This document shows positions 49,348-58,173 of a DNA stretch of 64,000 bases, one piece after another; the first letter of the stretch is position 1, and the number at the start of each line of letters is the position of its first letter. Under the pieces are notes generated by a model that saw only the letters and a program-made list of their open reading frames with translations, had not been told where the DNA came from and did not search any database. The stretch is from Nocardioides scoriae. Lineage in GTDB: Bacteria > Actinomycetota > Actinomycetes > Propionibacteriales > Nocardioidaceae. The DNA is taken from contig NZ_LT629757.1 in assembly GCF_900104965.1 (NCBI RefSeq), positions 3,100,001-3,164,000 of the forward strand, in the 5' to 3' direction. The position numbers and the translations under genes are program-made.

Positions 49348-50235
49348 GTGAGCGTCGAACCGCCCCGCACCCCCGCACCGCCCGCCGACGAGCGCGGCTT
49401 CCTGTCCCTGCTGACCGGGTCGTTCGCGACGCCGGCGGCCGAGAACCCGACGGTGGCGATGGTGGAGGCGGCGTACGCCCACCACGGGCTCGACGCGCGC
49501 TACCTCAACTGCGACGTCGCTCCCGGCTCGCTGGCCGACGCGGTGCGCGGCGCGGTGGCCATGGGCTGGGTCGGCTTCAACTGCTCGCTGCCGCACAAGC
49601 AGGCCGTGATCGGGCTGCTCGACGAGCTCACGGACGCCGCGCGGCTGATCGGCGCGGTCAACTGCGTCGTGCGCGACGGCGACCGGCTCGTCGGGGAGAA
49701 CACCGACGGCAAGGGCTTCGTCGAGTCGCTGCGCACCGTCGTCGACCCGGCGGGTGCCTCGGTCCTGGTCGTCGGCGCGGGCGGTGCCGGCCGGGCCGTG
49801 GCCGTCGAGACCGCGCTCGCGGGAGCGGCCCGGGTCACGGTGCTCAACCGCTCGGGCGAGCGCGGCCGCGAGGTGGCGGCGCTGGTCGACGGGTCGACCC
49901 CGGCCGAGGGCGTGTCGCTGCCCTGGGAGGGCCGGGTGGCCGTGCCCGCCGGCACCGACATCGTGGTGCAGGCGACCTCGGTCGGCCTGTTCCCCGGCAC
50001 CGAGGACGTCGTCGACCTCGACCTGGACTCGCTCGACGCGTCGGTCGTGGTGGCCGACGTGGTGCCCAACCCGCCCCGCACGCGGCTGCTGCGCGAGGCC
50101 GAGCAGCGGGGCTGCCGCACCCTCGACGGCCTCGGGATGCTCGTCGAGCAGGGCGCCGTGGCGATCCGGCTGTGGACCGGGGTCGACCCCGACCGCGCGG
50201 TCATGCGCCAGGCGCTCACCGACATCTTCGGCTGA
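49348..50235 (+). CDS. Shikimate dehydrogenase-like oxidoreductase
   Basis: A 295-aa AroE-fold protein. Catalytic Lys lies in NCSLPHKQAV, Asp in ENTDGKGF, NADP-binding VVGAGGAGRAVAVE follows, and QATSVGLFP is near the end. It could be shikimate or quinate/shikimate dehydrogenase, or one of the AroE-like paralogues (YdiB/RifI-type); no other aromatic-pathway gene is nearby. GTG start with a CGGAGGA ribosome site; divergent from the GMC gene (69 bp). Confidence 0.82.
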   Translation: MSVEPPRTPAPPADERGFLSLLTGSFATPAAENPTVAMVEAAYAHHGLDARYLNCDVAPGSLADAVRGAVAMGWVGFNCSLPHKQAVIGLLDELTDAARLIGAVNCVVRDGDRLVGENTDGKGFVESLRTVVDPAGASVLVVGAGGAGRAVAVETALAGAARVTVLNRSGERGREVAALVDGSTPAEGVSLPWEGRVAVPAGTDIVVQATSVGLFPGTEDVVDLDLDSLDASVVVADVVPNPPRTRLLREAEQRGCRTLDGLGMLVEQGAVAIRLWTGVDPDRAVMRQALTDIFG

Positions 50236-50273
50236 GGTCGCGGGCCGATCCGCTGGAGGTCGGGAGCCGCGGG

Positions 50274-51704
50274 TCAGGCGGGGCGGACGGCCAGCGCCCA
50301 GGGGTCGGCGCCCGAGAGCGGCAGCCGACGCCAGGCGAGGTCGGCCGAGCCGGTGCGCCGGTCGACCTCGACGCTGAAGGAGTGCGGGGTCTCGACGACG
50401 AGCACCCGGGTGCGGTGGACGTGCTCGTCGACCCAGCCGCCGCTGGCGACCAGGGGCAGGCGGGCGCGGTCGCCGGTCCAGGTCGAGGAGGCCCAGGTGC
50501 CGTCGCTGACGGCCACCTCGTGCCACTCGCCGTCGCGGCGCAGCGCGAGCCGGGTGCCGTCGGCGTCGACCCGGACCTCGTCGTACGCCGGCGCGACGTC
50601 GCCGCCGCGCCGCTGCACCACCACGTCACCCTCCGGCAGCGTGGCGCCCGCACCGGCGCGCAGGGGCGGCACCTCCACGGCCGCCAGCCGGGCCGCGAGC
50701 GCGCGGTCCGACGACCCGTCCGAGGAGGCGCCGGGGCCGCCGAGCGCGGGCACGACGTGGGCCCACAGGGCATCGAGGGTGGCCTGCATGACGTCGTTCT
50801 CGGAGGTGATCGCGACCACGGCGTCCTGCTCGGGCAGCACCACGAGGAACTGGCCGAAGGCGCCGTCGCCGCGGCAGCCGTGCCGCTGCGCCCAGAAGGA
50901 GAAGCCGTAGCCCCGCCGCCAGTCGGGGCCGGCCGACTCCTCGCGGTTGCGGGGACCGACCGGGCGCAGCGCCTCCTCGACGTACGCCGCGTCGAGCAGC
51001 CGCACGCCGTCGCGCACGCCGCCGTCGAGCAGGAGCTGGGCGAGGGAGGCGATGGTGCCGGTCGTCAGGTGGGCGCCGCTGAACCCGATCTCGTGGCCGA
51101 GCGGGTCGCGGTGCCACGGCGGGGTGGGCAGCCCGAGCGGCCCCAGCACCCGGTCGGCCAGCAGCTCGGACAGGCCCCGACCGGTGACGTGGTGCACCAC
51201 CCGGGCCAGCAGGTAGGTCGCCACCTGGTCGTAGGTGAACGTCGTGCCCGGCTCGTGGTCGAGTGCGACCGCGAGCACGCGGGGCAGCCAGTCCTCGCCG
51301 ACCGGGGAGGCGGCGCCACGGCTCCCGACCCGGTCCCACGCGTCGACGTCGTGGCCCACCGTCATCGACAGGCAGTGCCGCACCCGGACCCGCTCCCACC
51401 CGGGTGCCACCGATCCGGCCGGCTGCCGGGGCAGCCGCTCCAGCACGAGGTCGTCGAGGCCGAGCACGCGGTCGCCCACGAGCACCCCGACCGCCGTCGC
51501 GGTCAGCGTCTTGGACAGCGAGTAGGCGAGGTGGACCCGGTCGGCGGCGTACGGCGCCCAGTGGGCCTCCGCGACCACGTGACCGTGCCGGGCCACGACC
51601 AGGCCGTGCAGGCCGAGCTCCTCGCGCTCGGCCGCGTCGAGGAAGGCCAGCAGGCCGGCGGCGTCGACGCCCTGGTCGCGGGGCGTGCTGCGGGGGAGGG
51701 TCAC
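50274..51704 (-). CDS. Beta-lactamase-related serine hydrolase (class C fold)
   Basis: A 476-aa protein of the Pfam beta-lactamase/esterase (family VIII) type. The nucleophile motif SLSKT sits near residue 73, YDQVATYLLARVV gives the Tyr motif, and GFSGAHLTTGTIASLAQLL is a conserved middle part; the C-terminal about 100 residues form a lipocalin-like extension. No signal peptide, so a cytoplasmic esterase or peptidase is likely. GTG start 7 nt after TAGGTT on the minus strand. Confidence 0.87.
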   Translation of the reverse strand: MTLPRSTPRDQGVDAAGLLAFLDAAEREELGLHGLVVARHGHVVAEAHWAPYAADRVHLAYSLSKTLTATAVGVLVGDRVLGLDDLVLERLPRQPAGSVAPGWERVRVRHCLSMTVGHDVDAWDRVGSRGAASPVGEDWLPRVLAVALDHEPGTTFTYDQVATYLLARVVHHVTGRGLSELLADRVLGPLGLPTPPWHRDPLGHEIGFSGAHLTTGTIASLAQLLLDGGVRDGVRLLDAAYVEEALRPVGPRNREESAGPDWRRGYGFSFWAQRHGCRGDGAFGQFLVVLPEQDAVVAITSENDVMQATLDALWAHVVPALGGPGASSDGSSDRALAARLAAVEVPPLRAGAGATLPEGDVVVQRRGGDVAPAYDEVRVDADGTRLALRRDGEWHEVAVSDGTWASSTWTGDRARLPLVASGGWVDEHVHRTRVLVVETPHSFSVEVDRRTGSADLAWRRLPLSGADPWALAVRPA

Positions 51705-51774
51705 GCCCCCGAACCTAGACGCCGGCACCGACGTGCCCCGCCCCCACGTGACCTGGCCCACAGGCCGTCCGCCA

Positions 51775-51802
51775 TTGACGATGACAGCAGTACTGTCACA
51801 AT
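51775..51802 (+). promoter_or_regulatory. fadAB promoter with embedded 17-bp operator
   Basis: -35 TTGACG (51775-51780), 16-nt spacer, -10 CACAAT (51797-51802). TGACAGCAGTACTGTCA (51782-51798) fills the spacer. The start codon is 82 bp downstream. Same geometry as the 31.2 kb site. Confidence 0.72.
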
Positions 51803-51884
51803 GACCGTGACATCGACGCCCCCGGCCGAGCCGTGCGTGGCGTCGGCCCTCCCGTCACCACGGCACGAGTAGTTGGGATGTCCC

Positions 51885-53099
51885 ATGGCAGCAGAAGCAT
51901 TCGTCTACGACGCGATCCGCACCCCGCGCGGCAAGGGCAAGAAGGACGGGAGCCTCCACGAGGTCAAGCCCGTCGACCTGGTCGTGGGCCTCCTCGACGC
52001 CGTCCAGGAGCGCAACCCCTCGCTCGACGTGAACCGCGTCGACGACGTCGTGCTCGGCGTGGTCTCGCCCGTGGGCGACCAGGGCGGCGACATCGCCAAG
52101 ACCGCGGCGCTCGCGGCCGGCCTGCCCGACACCGTGGCCGGCGTCCAGCTCAACCGCTTCTGCGCCTCGGGCCTCGAGGCCGTCAACCAGGCCGCCTCGC
52201 GCGTGCGCGGCGGGTTCGAGGACCTCATCCTGGCCGGCGGCGTCGAGTCGATGAGCCGCGTGGCCATGGGCAGCGACGGCGGTGCCTGGGCCATGGACCC
52301 CGCGACCGCGTTCGCCACCGACTTCGTGCCCCAGGGCATCGGTGCCGACCTGATCGCCACCCTCGAGGGCTTCAGCCGCGCCGACGTCGACGCCTTCGCC
52401 GTGGAGTCCAACGCCCGCGCCGCCAAGGCCTGGGCCGACGGCCGCTTCGGCCGCTCGGTCGTGCCCGTCCGCGACCGCAACGGCATGACCGTGCTCGACC
52501 ACGACGAGTTCATCAAGCCCGAGTCGACCGTCGAGGGGCTGGCGCGGCTGCGCCCGTCGTTCGCCGGCATCGGCGCGCAGGGCGGCTTCGACTCGGTGGC
52601 GCTGGAGAAGTACCACTGGGTCGAGGAGATCGACCACGTCCACCACGCCGGCAACTCCTCGGGCATCGTCGACGGCGCCGCCCTGGTCGCCATCGGCAAC
52701 GAGCAGGTCGGCCGCGACCTCGGCCTGACCCCGCGCGCCCGCATCGTCGCGGCGGCCGTCTCCGGCGCCGACCCGACGATCATGCTGACCGGCCCTGCCC
52801 CCGCGAGCCGCAAGGCGCTGGCCAAGGCCGGGCTCAAGGTCGAGGACATCGACCTGTTCGAGATCAACGAGGCGTTCGCCGCCGTCGCGATGCGCTTCAT
52901 GCGCGACATGGGCATCTCCGAGGAGATCACCAACGTCAACGGCGGCTCGATCGCCATGGGCCACCCCCTGGGCGCCACGGGCGCGATGATCCTCGGCACC
53001 CTGGTGGACGAGCTCGAGCGCCGCGACCTCAAGCGCGGCCTGGCCACGCTGTGCGTCGGCGGCGGCATGGGCATCGCCACCATCGTCGAGCTGGTCTGA
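51885..53099 (+). CDS. fadA: Acetyl-CoA C-acyltransferase (thiolase) FadA
   Basis: A 404-aa thiolase: nucleophile Cys93 in [20 protein letters not shown], His360 in [14 protein letters not shown], and Cys390 in LCVGGGMG. It cleaves 3-ketoacyl-CoA in the last step of beta-oxidation. I chose the ATG at 51885 ([14 protein letters not shown]) by family length. It is followed after 69 bp by the multifunctional fadB, as alpha/beta subunits of the trifunctional complex. Confidence 0.95.
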   Translation: MAAEAFVYDAIRTPRGKGKKDGSLHEVKPVDLVVGLLDAVQERNPSLDVNRVDDVVLGVVSPVGDQGGDIAKTAALAAGLPDTVAGVQLNRFCASGLEAVNQAASRVRGGFEDLILAGGVESMSRVAMGSDGGAWAMDPATAFATDFVPQGIGADLIATLEGFSRADVDAFAVESNARAAKAWADGRFGRSVVPVRDRNGMTVLDHDEFIKPESTVEGLARLRPSFAGIGAQGGFDSVALEKYHWVEEIDHVHHAGNSSGIVDGAALVAIGNEQVGRDLGLTPRARIVAAAVSGADPTIMLTGPAPASRKALAKAGLKVEDIDLFEINEAFAAVAMRFMRDMGISEEITNVNGGSIAMGHPLGATGAMILGTLVDELERRDLKRGLATLCVGGGMGIATIVELV

Positions 53100-53168
53100 C
53101 CCTCCGCCGACGGTCGCGAGAGCGACCTCCTCGGGGCACCGCACCCCACCTCTCCCAGGAAGACACCG

Positions 53169-55349
53169 ATGACTGACTCCGCAGTGACCTACGACCGCGA
53201 CGCCGACGGCATCGTGACCCTCACCCTCGACGACCCGCAGTCGAGCGCCAACACCATGAACGAGCGCTACAAGGCCTCGATGCACGCGGCCGTCGAGCGC
53301 CTCGTCGCCGAGAAGGACGACGTGCGCGGCGTGGTCGTGGCCTCGGCCAAGAAGACCTTCTTCGCCGGCGGCGACCTCAAGGGCATGGTCACCACGACCG
53401 CCGCCGACGCCGAGCGCGTCTTCCACGAGGTCGAGCAGGTCAAGGCCGACCTGCGTCGCCTCGAGACCCTCGGCAAGCCCGTCGTGGCCGCGATCAACGG
53501 TGCGGCGCTGGGCGGCGGCCTCGAGATCGCGCTGGCCTGCCACCACCGCATCGCCGTGGACGGCCGCTACGAGATCGGCCTGCCCGAGGCCACGCTGGGC
53601 CTGCTGCCCGGCGGCGGCGGCGTCACCCGCACGGTGCGGATGTTCGGCATCCAGACCGCGCTCATGGACCTGCTGCTCCAGGGTCCCCGGATGAAGCCCG
53701 CGGCCGCGAAGGACAAGGGCCTGGTCGACGAGCTGGTCCCGAGCCAGGAGGAGCTGCTCCCCGCCGCCCGCGCCTGGGTGCTGGCCCACGCCGACGACGA
53801 GGCCGGCCAGGTCGGCCAGCCGTGGGACCGCGAGGGCTACCGGCTGCCCGGCGGCACCCCGAGCACGCCCAAGCTCGCGGCGTTCCTGCCGGCCTTCCCG
53901 GCGATGCTGCGCAAGCAGGTCAAGGGCGCCGACTACCCCGCGCAGCGCGCGATCATGGCGGCCGCCATCGAGGGCGCCCAGGTCGACTTCGAGACCGCGA
54001 CCCGCATCGAGTCGCGCTACCTCGCCGAGCTGATCACCGGCTCCAACAGCAAGAACATGATCCAGGCGTTCTTCTTCGACCTCTCGGCCATCAACGGCGG
54101 GTCGCTGCGACCCGCGGGCGTGCCGCGGTTCGCGCCGACCAAGGTGGGCGTCCTGGGCGCCGGGATGATGGGGGCCGGCATCGCCTACTCCTGCGCCCGC
54201 GCCGGCATGCAGGTCGTGCTCAAGGACGTCGCGCAGGAGTCGGCCGACAAGGGCAAGGCCTACAGCGACAAGATCCTGTCCAAGGCCGTCGAGCGCGGCT
54301 CGATGACCGAGGCGGCCAAGGCCGAGGTCCTCGACCGGATCACCGCCACGACCGAGGCCTCCGACTTCGCCGGGGTCGACCTCGTCATCGAGGCCGTGTT
54401 CGAGGACCCCGCGCTCAAGGCCCGGGTGTACGCCGAGATCCAGGACGTCGTGCAGCCCGACGCGCTGCTGTGCTCCAACACCTCGACGCTGCCGATCACC
54501 GGCCTCGCCGACGCGGTCTCGCGCCCGGCCGACTTCATCGGCCTGCACTTCTTCAGCCCCGTCGACAAGATGCCGCTGGTGGAGATCATCAAGGGCGACC
54601 AGACCTCCGACGAGTCGGTGGCCCGCGCCCTCGACGTCGTGCAGGCGATCCGCAAGACCCCGATCGTGGTCAACGACAGCCGCGGCTTCTACACCAGCCG
54701 CGTCATCGGCACGATGGTCAACGAGGGCCTCGCCATGCTCGGCGAGGGCGTCCACCCGAGCTCGGTCGAGCGGGCCGCGACGCAGGCGGGCTACCCCGTC
54801 GGCACGCTGCAGCTCTCCGACGAGCTCAACATGGAGCTGATGGCCAAGATCGCCAAGGCCACCGCCGAGGCCGAGGGCGACGCGTTCACCCCCCACCCCG
54901 CCTCGACGGTGATCGAGACGATGCTCGCCGAGGGCCGCTCCGGTCGGCTGCGCGGCGCCGGCTTCTACGACTACGACGAGTCCGGCCGGCGCACCACGCT
55001 GTGGCCGGGCCTGAAGGACCTCTTCCCGCCCCAGGACGACCCCGCCGACCTCGACGACCTCAAGGACCGCTACCTGTTCATCGAGGCCCTCGAGACCGCG
55101 AAGTGCTTCGAGGAGGGCGTCATCGAGTCGGCCGCCGCGGCCAACATCGGCTCGATCATGGGCATCGGCTACCCGCCCCTGACCGGCGGCACCGTCCAGT
55201 TCATGCAGGGGTACGACGGCGCGACCGGCCAGGGCCTGCGCGGGTTCGTCGAGCGCGCCGACCAGCTCGCCAAGCTCCACGGCGACCGCTTCGCCCCCAC
55301 CGACCGCCTGCGCGAGATGGCCGAGAAGGGCGAGACCTTCCCCGCCTGA
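53169..55349 (+). CDS. fadB: Enoyl-CoA hydratase/3-hydroxyacyl-CoA dehydrogenase FadB
   Basis: A 726-aa two-enzyme protein. Residues 1-290 are crotonase: [22 protein letters not shown] and [15 protein letters not shown] supply the oxyanion hole and the two Glu. From about 320 comes 3-hydroxyacyl-CoA dehydrogenase: [30 protein letters not shown] with catalytic His, and [11 protein letters not shown]. It performs hydration and oxidation in beta-oxidation. The ribosome site AGGAAG precedes the ATG. The stop codon is the first TGA of a 10-bp tandem repeat. Confidence 0.95.
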   Translation: MTDSAVTYDRDADGIVTLTLDDPQSSANTMNERYKASMHAAVERLVAEKDDVRGVVVASAKKTFFAGGDLKGMVTTTAADAERVFHEVEQVKADLRRLETLGKPVVAAINGAALGGGLEIALACHHRIAVDGRYEIGLPEATLGLLPGGGGVTRTVRMFGIQTALMDLLLQGPRMKPAAAKDKGLVDELVPSQEELLPAARAWVLAHADDEAGQVGQPWDREGYRLPGGTPSTPKLAAFLPAFPAMLRKQVKGADYPAQRAIMAAAIEGAQVDFETATRIESRYLAELITGSNSKNMIQAFFFDLSAINGGSLRPAGVPRFAPTKVGVLGAGMMGAGIAYSCARAGMQVVLKDVAQESADKGKAYSDKILSKAVERGSMTEAAKAEVLDRITATTEASDFAGVDLVIEAVFEDPALKARVYAEIQDVVQPDALLCSNTSTLPITGLADAVSRPADFIGLHFFSPVDKMPLVEIIKGDQTSDESVARALDVVQAIRKTPIVVNDSRGFYTSRVIGTMVNEGLAMLGEGVHPSSVERAATQAGYPVGTLQLSDELNMELMAKIAKATAEAEGDAFTPHPASTVIETMLAEGRSGRLRGAGFYDYDESGRRTTLWPGLKDLFPPQDDPADLDDLKDRYLFIEALETAKCFEEGVIESAAAANIGSIMGIGYPPLTGGTVQFMQGYDGATGQGLRGFVERADQLAKLHGDRFAPTDRLREMAEKGETFPA

Positions 55350-55400
55350 CCCCGCCTGACCCCGTCTGACCCCGTCTGGCCCCGCCTGACCCCGCCTGAC
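55341..55400. repeat. 10-bp tandem repeat CCCGCCTGAC, six units
   Basis: Six contiguous 10-bp units, units 3 and 4 with one or two changes. The first unit contains the fadB stop. Because the period is 10, successive TGA triplets fall in all three frames (55347, 55357, 55367). A seventh degenerate unit follows. Confidence 0.9.
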
Positions 55401-55466
55401 CCGGCCAGGCCCCCCGAAGTCCGCAAACCGGACACGTCGGGGGGCCGGCTCGGGGACCATGGGCGG

Positions 55467-56180
55467 GTGCAGGAGACGAATCCGCGGGTCGACGTACGCG
55501 GGCTGTGGGTCAGGTTCGGCGAGGTGGCGGCCGTCCAGGGCGTCGACGTCGCCGCCCACGCCGGGTGGGCGACCGCGCTGCTGGGGCGCAACGGCGCCGG
55601 CAAGTCGACGACGATGCGGGTGCTCGCGGGCGTGATCCCGCCGACCGAGGGCCTGGTGGCCGTCGACGGCGTGGACGTGCGGCGCGACCCGCTCGCGGTC
55701 AAGCGGCTGACCGGCTACTGCCCCGACGTCGGCGGCCTGGTGCCGCGGGCGACGCCGTGGGAGCACCTCCAGCTGGCGGCACGGCTGCGCGGGCTGCAGG
55801 GCTGGGAGGCCCGCGGCCGTGACCAGCTGGAGCGGTTCGGCCTCGGCGACGTCGCCCACCGGGTGACCTCGGGCTTCAGCCACGGCATGGGGCGCCGGCT
55901 CTCGGTGCTGCTCGCGGCCTTCCACGAGCCGGCGGTGCTGCTGCTCGACGAGCCGTTCGACGGGGTCGACCCGCTCGGCGTCGAGGCGACGCTGGAGGCG
56001 ATCGCCGACGCCCGGGCCCGGGGTGCGGCGGTGCTGGTGAGCACCCACCTGCGCGAGCTCGCCATGGAGGCGTGCACCGAGGCGCTGGTGCTGCGCGGCG
56101 GCGCCCGGGTGGCGTCGCTGGCGGCCTCCGACCTGGCCGGCGAGGAGGGTGCGGGTGTCTACCGGGCTCTCCTGGACTGA
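55467..56180 (+). CDS. ABC transporter ATPase (ABC-2 type exporter)
   Basis: A 237-aa ATPase: Walker A LLGRNGAGKSTT, Walker B VLLLDEPFDGVDP, switch His in STHLRE, and a degenerate signature FSHGMGRRLS in place of LSGGQ. It pairs with the next gene to form an exporter of unknown substrate. The GTG start is 6 nt after GACCAT. The 3' end overlaps the permease gene by 26 bp. Confidence 0.9.
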   Translation: MQETNPRVDVRGLWVRFGEVAAVQGVDVAAHAGWATALLGRNGAGKSTTMRVLAGVIPPTEGLVAVDGVDVRRDPLAVKRLTGYCPDVGGLVPRATPWEHLQLAARLRGLQGWEARGRDQLERFGLGDVAHRVTSGFSHGMGRRLSVLLAAFHEPAVLLLDEPFDGVDPLGVEATLEAIADARARGAAVLVSTHLRELAMEACTEALVLRGGARVASLAASDLAGEEGAGVYRALLD

Positions 56181-57690
56181 CCAGCGCGGCGCCGTCCGCG
56201 ACCTGGCCGCGCTGCTCGCCTTCCGCCGCTCGGGCCTGACGACGGGCTCGCGGCGGCGGCTGCGGTGGGCCGGGGCGCTGGTGCTGCTGCTGACGCTCGC
56301 GGTGCTCGTCGGTCCGGCGTACCTCTCCGGCCCCGTCCCCCGGGAGTACGGCGGCCGCATGCTCGCCCTGCTGCCCTCGCTGTGCCTCGGCTTCCTCGGT
56401 CTCTCGGTGCTCTCCGCCGTCGCCTCCGCGGGCGGGCGCGAGGTCGTGCCCCGCGACCAGGCCGTCGCGTTCCCGGTCTCGACGGCCGCCGACCACCTCG
56501 GCGCCCTGCTGCTGGCCCCGCTCAACATCGCCTGGGTGCTGCAGGTCTGGACGCTGCTCGGGGTCACGTCGTACGCCCTGGGGCCGACGCTGCTGCCCGT
56601 CTACGTGCTGCCGGTCGTCGCCTGGGTGCTGCTGGCCACCGCCCTCGCGCAGGCGCTGGGCTGGGTGGTCGAGGGGGTGCGGCGCGGCCCGCGCGGCACC
56701 ACGGTCTTCCGGGTGCTGCTCGCCGTCGTGCTCGCCTCCGGGATCGCCCTGGTGGCGAGCGGCCACGTCACCGACGTGCTCGACCGCAGCCCGACCCGGT
56801 TCGTGCTCCTCGGGGTGCTGGCCGGCGCCGGTGGGGACGGCTGGGGCCTGGCCTGGCGGGTGGGCGCGACCCTGGCCGCGACGGTCGCGGCCGTGGTGCT
56901 CGGCTCGCTGCCGGCCCGCTGGGCGCTGTTCCGGCCGATGCGCGAGGAGCTGCGGCTCGAGGGGGGCCAGCACCGTCCGCGCCCCCTGCCGGGGAGCGAC
57001 CTGCGGATGCTGGTGCGCCTCGACCGGGCGTCGGTGTGGCGCTCGGTGCCGCTGCGCCGCGGCGTCGGCGTGCTCGCCGTCATGCCCGGGCTGGTGGCCC
57101 TGGCCGGGGCCATGGAGTGGCGCTCGCTGACCATCCTGCCGGGGCTGGTGGCCTCGGGCGGGGCGCTGCTCTTCGGCGTCAACGCCTGGTGCCTCGACGC
57201 CCGCGGGGCGCTGTGGCGCGACAGCCTGCCGGTGGCCCCGCGCACGGTCTTCGCCGCCCGTGCCTACGTGCTGCTCGAGCTGCTGCTCGGCTCGGCCGTG
57301 GTCACCCTCGTGCTGGGGGCGGTGCGGGCCGGCGCCCCGACGCCCGGCGAGCTGGCCGCGGTCGTGCTCGGCACGGTGGTGGTCGCCGTGCAGGTCGTGG
57401 CGGGGGCCCTGCGGTGGAGCGTCGCCCGGCCGTACGCCGTGGACCTGCGCAGCGCCCGGGCCACGCCCGCCCCACCGGTCGTCATGGTCGGCTACAGCGC
57501 CCGGCTGGCCCTGGTGACGACGGTGACCGGGCTGCTGTTCTCCTCGCTGGCGCTGCTGGGGTCGGTGACCCTGGTCGCGCTGGTGGCACTGGCGATGGTG
57601 CTCTGGTCGGGCTACCGCCTCGAGCGCACCGCCCAGGTGTGGCAGGACCCGGTCGAGCGCTCGCGCGTCGTGGCCACCGTCGCGGGCTGA
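56155..57690 (+). CDS. ABC-2 type transporter membrane subunit
   Basis: A 511-aa protein with about ten to twelve hydrophobic segments, no ATPase motif, and an Arg-rich loop in the middle. Directly coupled to the ATPase gene. I prefer GTG 56155 because GAGGAGG ends 6 nt before it; GTG 56149 is in frame but too close to that ribosome site. Substrate unknown; such pairs often export lipids, peptides or antibiotics. Confidence 0.8.
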   Translation: MSTGLSWTDQRGAVRDLAALLAFRRSGLTTGSRRRLRWAGALVLLLTLAVLVGPAYLSGPVPREYGGRMLALLPSLCLGFLGLSVLSAVASAGGREVVPRDQAVAFPVSTAADHLGALLLAPLNIAWVLQVWTLLGVTSYALGPTLLPVYVLPVVAWVLLATALAQALGWVVEGVRRGPRGTTVFRVLLAVVLASGIALVASGHVTDVLDRSPTRFVLLGVLAGAGGDGWGLAWRVGATLAATVAAVVLGSLPARWALFRPMREELRLEGGQHRPRPLPGSDLRMLVRLDRASVWRSVPLRRGVGVLAVMPGLVALAGAMEWRSLTILPGLVASGGALLFGVNAWCLDARGALWRDSLPVAPRTVFAARAYVLLELLLGSAVVTLVLGAVRAGAPTPGELAAVVLGTVVVAVQVVAGALRWSVARPYAVDLRSARATPAPPVVMVGYSARLALVTTVTGLLFSSLALLGSVTLVALVALAMVLWSGYRLERTAQVWQDPVERSRVVATVAG

Positions 57691-57880
57691 GGCGGTCCGT
57701 CCACCGGACCCGGGGGTTTGGCACCCGGGCGGTGCGGTCATCCTCGGGGGGCGGTGTCTAGACCATCACCACCGCCTGTCACGGCTGTGGGGGAGATGAT
57801 TCCCACGGCCACCGCAAAAATGTGTCACCATATGTCCACCTGGTCGCTGACCAGACCCATTCCTAACGGGGGAGATCTCC

Positions 57881-58165
57881 ATGAAGAAGTTCCTTGCCGC
57901 CGTCGGCGTCATGTTCGCCGTCGCCCTGATGTCCTTCGGCTTCGCGGGCACCGCGCAGGCCTACCCCGACGTCACGCCGCCCACCGACACCACCCCGAGC
58001 ACCGGCTCGGGCACCCTCGGCTCGGGCGCCTCCGCCGGCACCGGCAGCGGCGTGCTGCCCTCCACCGGTGGTCCCGAGACCCTCCTGCTCGTCGGTGGCG
58101 TGGCCCTCCTCGCCGTCGGTGGCGCCACGGTCGTCGGCGCGCGTCGCCGCACCGCTGCCGCCTGA
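57881..58165 (+). CDS. Small LPXTG cell-wall-anchored protein
   Basis: A 94-aa surface protein: signal peptide 1-27 (ends AQAY), a Thr/Ser/Gly/Pro-rich linker, and a complete sorting signal LPSTGG (about 59-64) with a hydrophobic stretch and the basic tail ARRRTAAA. Sortase would link it to peptidoglycan. The visible mature part is only about 30 residues, so it may be a stalk or a decoy. A GGGGGAG ribosome site precedes the ATG. The upstream 190 bp are unusually AT-containing for this genome and include a possible hairpin (57780-57825). Confidence 0.88.
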   Translation: MKKFLAAVGVMFAVALMSFGFAGTAQAYPDVTPPTDTTPSTGSGTLGSGASAGTGSGVLPSTGGPETLLLVGGVALLAVGGATVVGARRRTAAA

Positions 58166-58173
58166 GCACAGGT

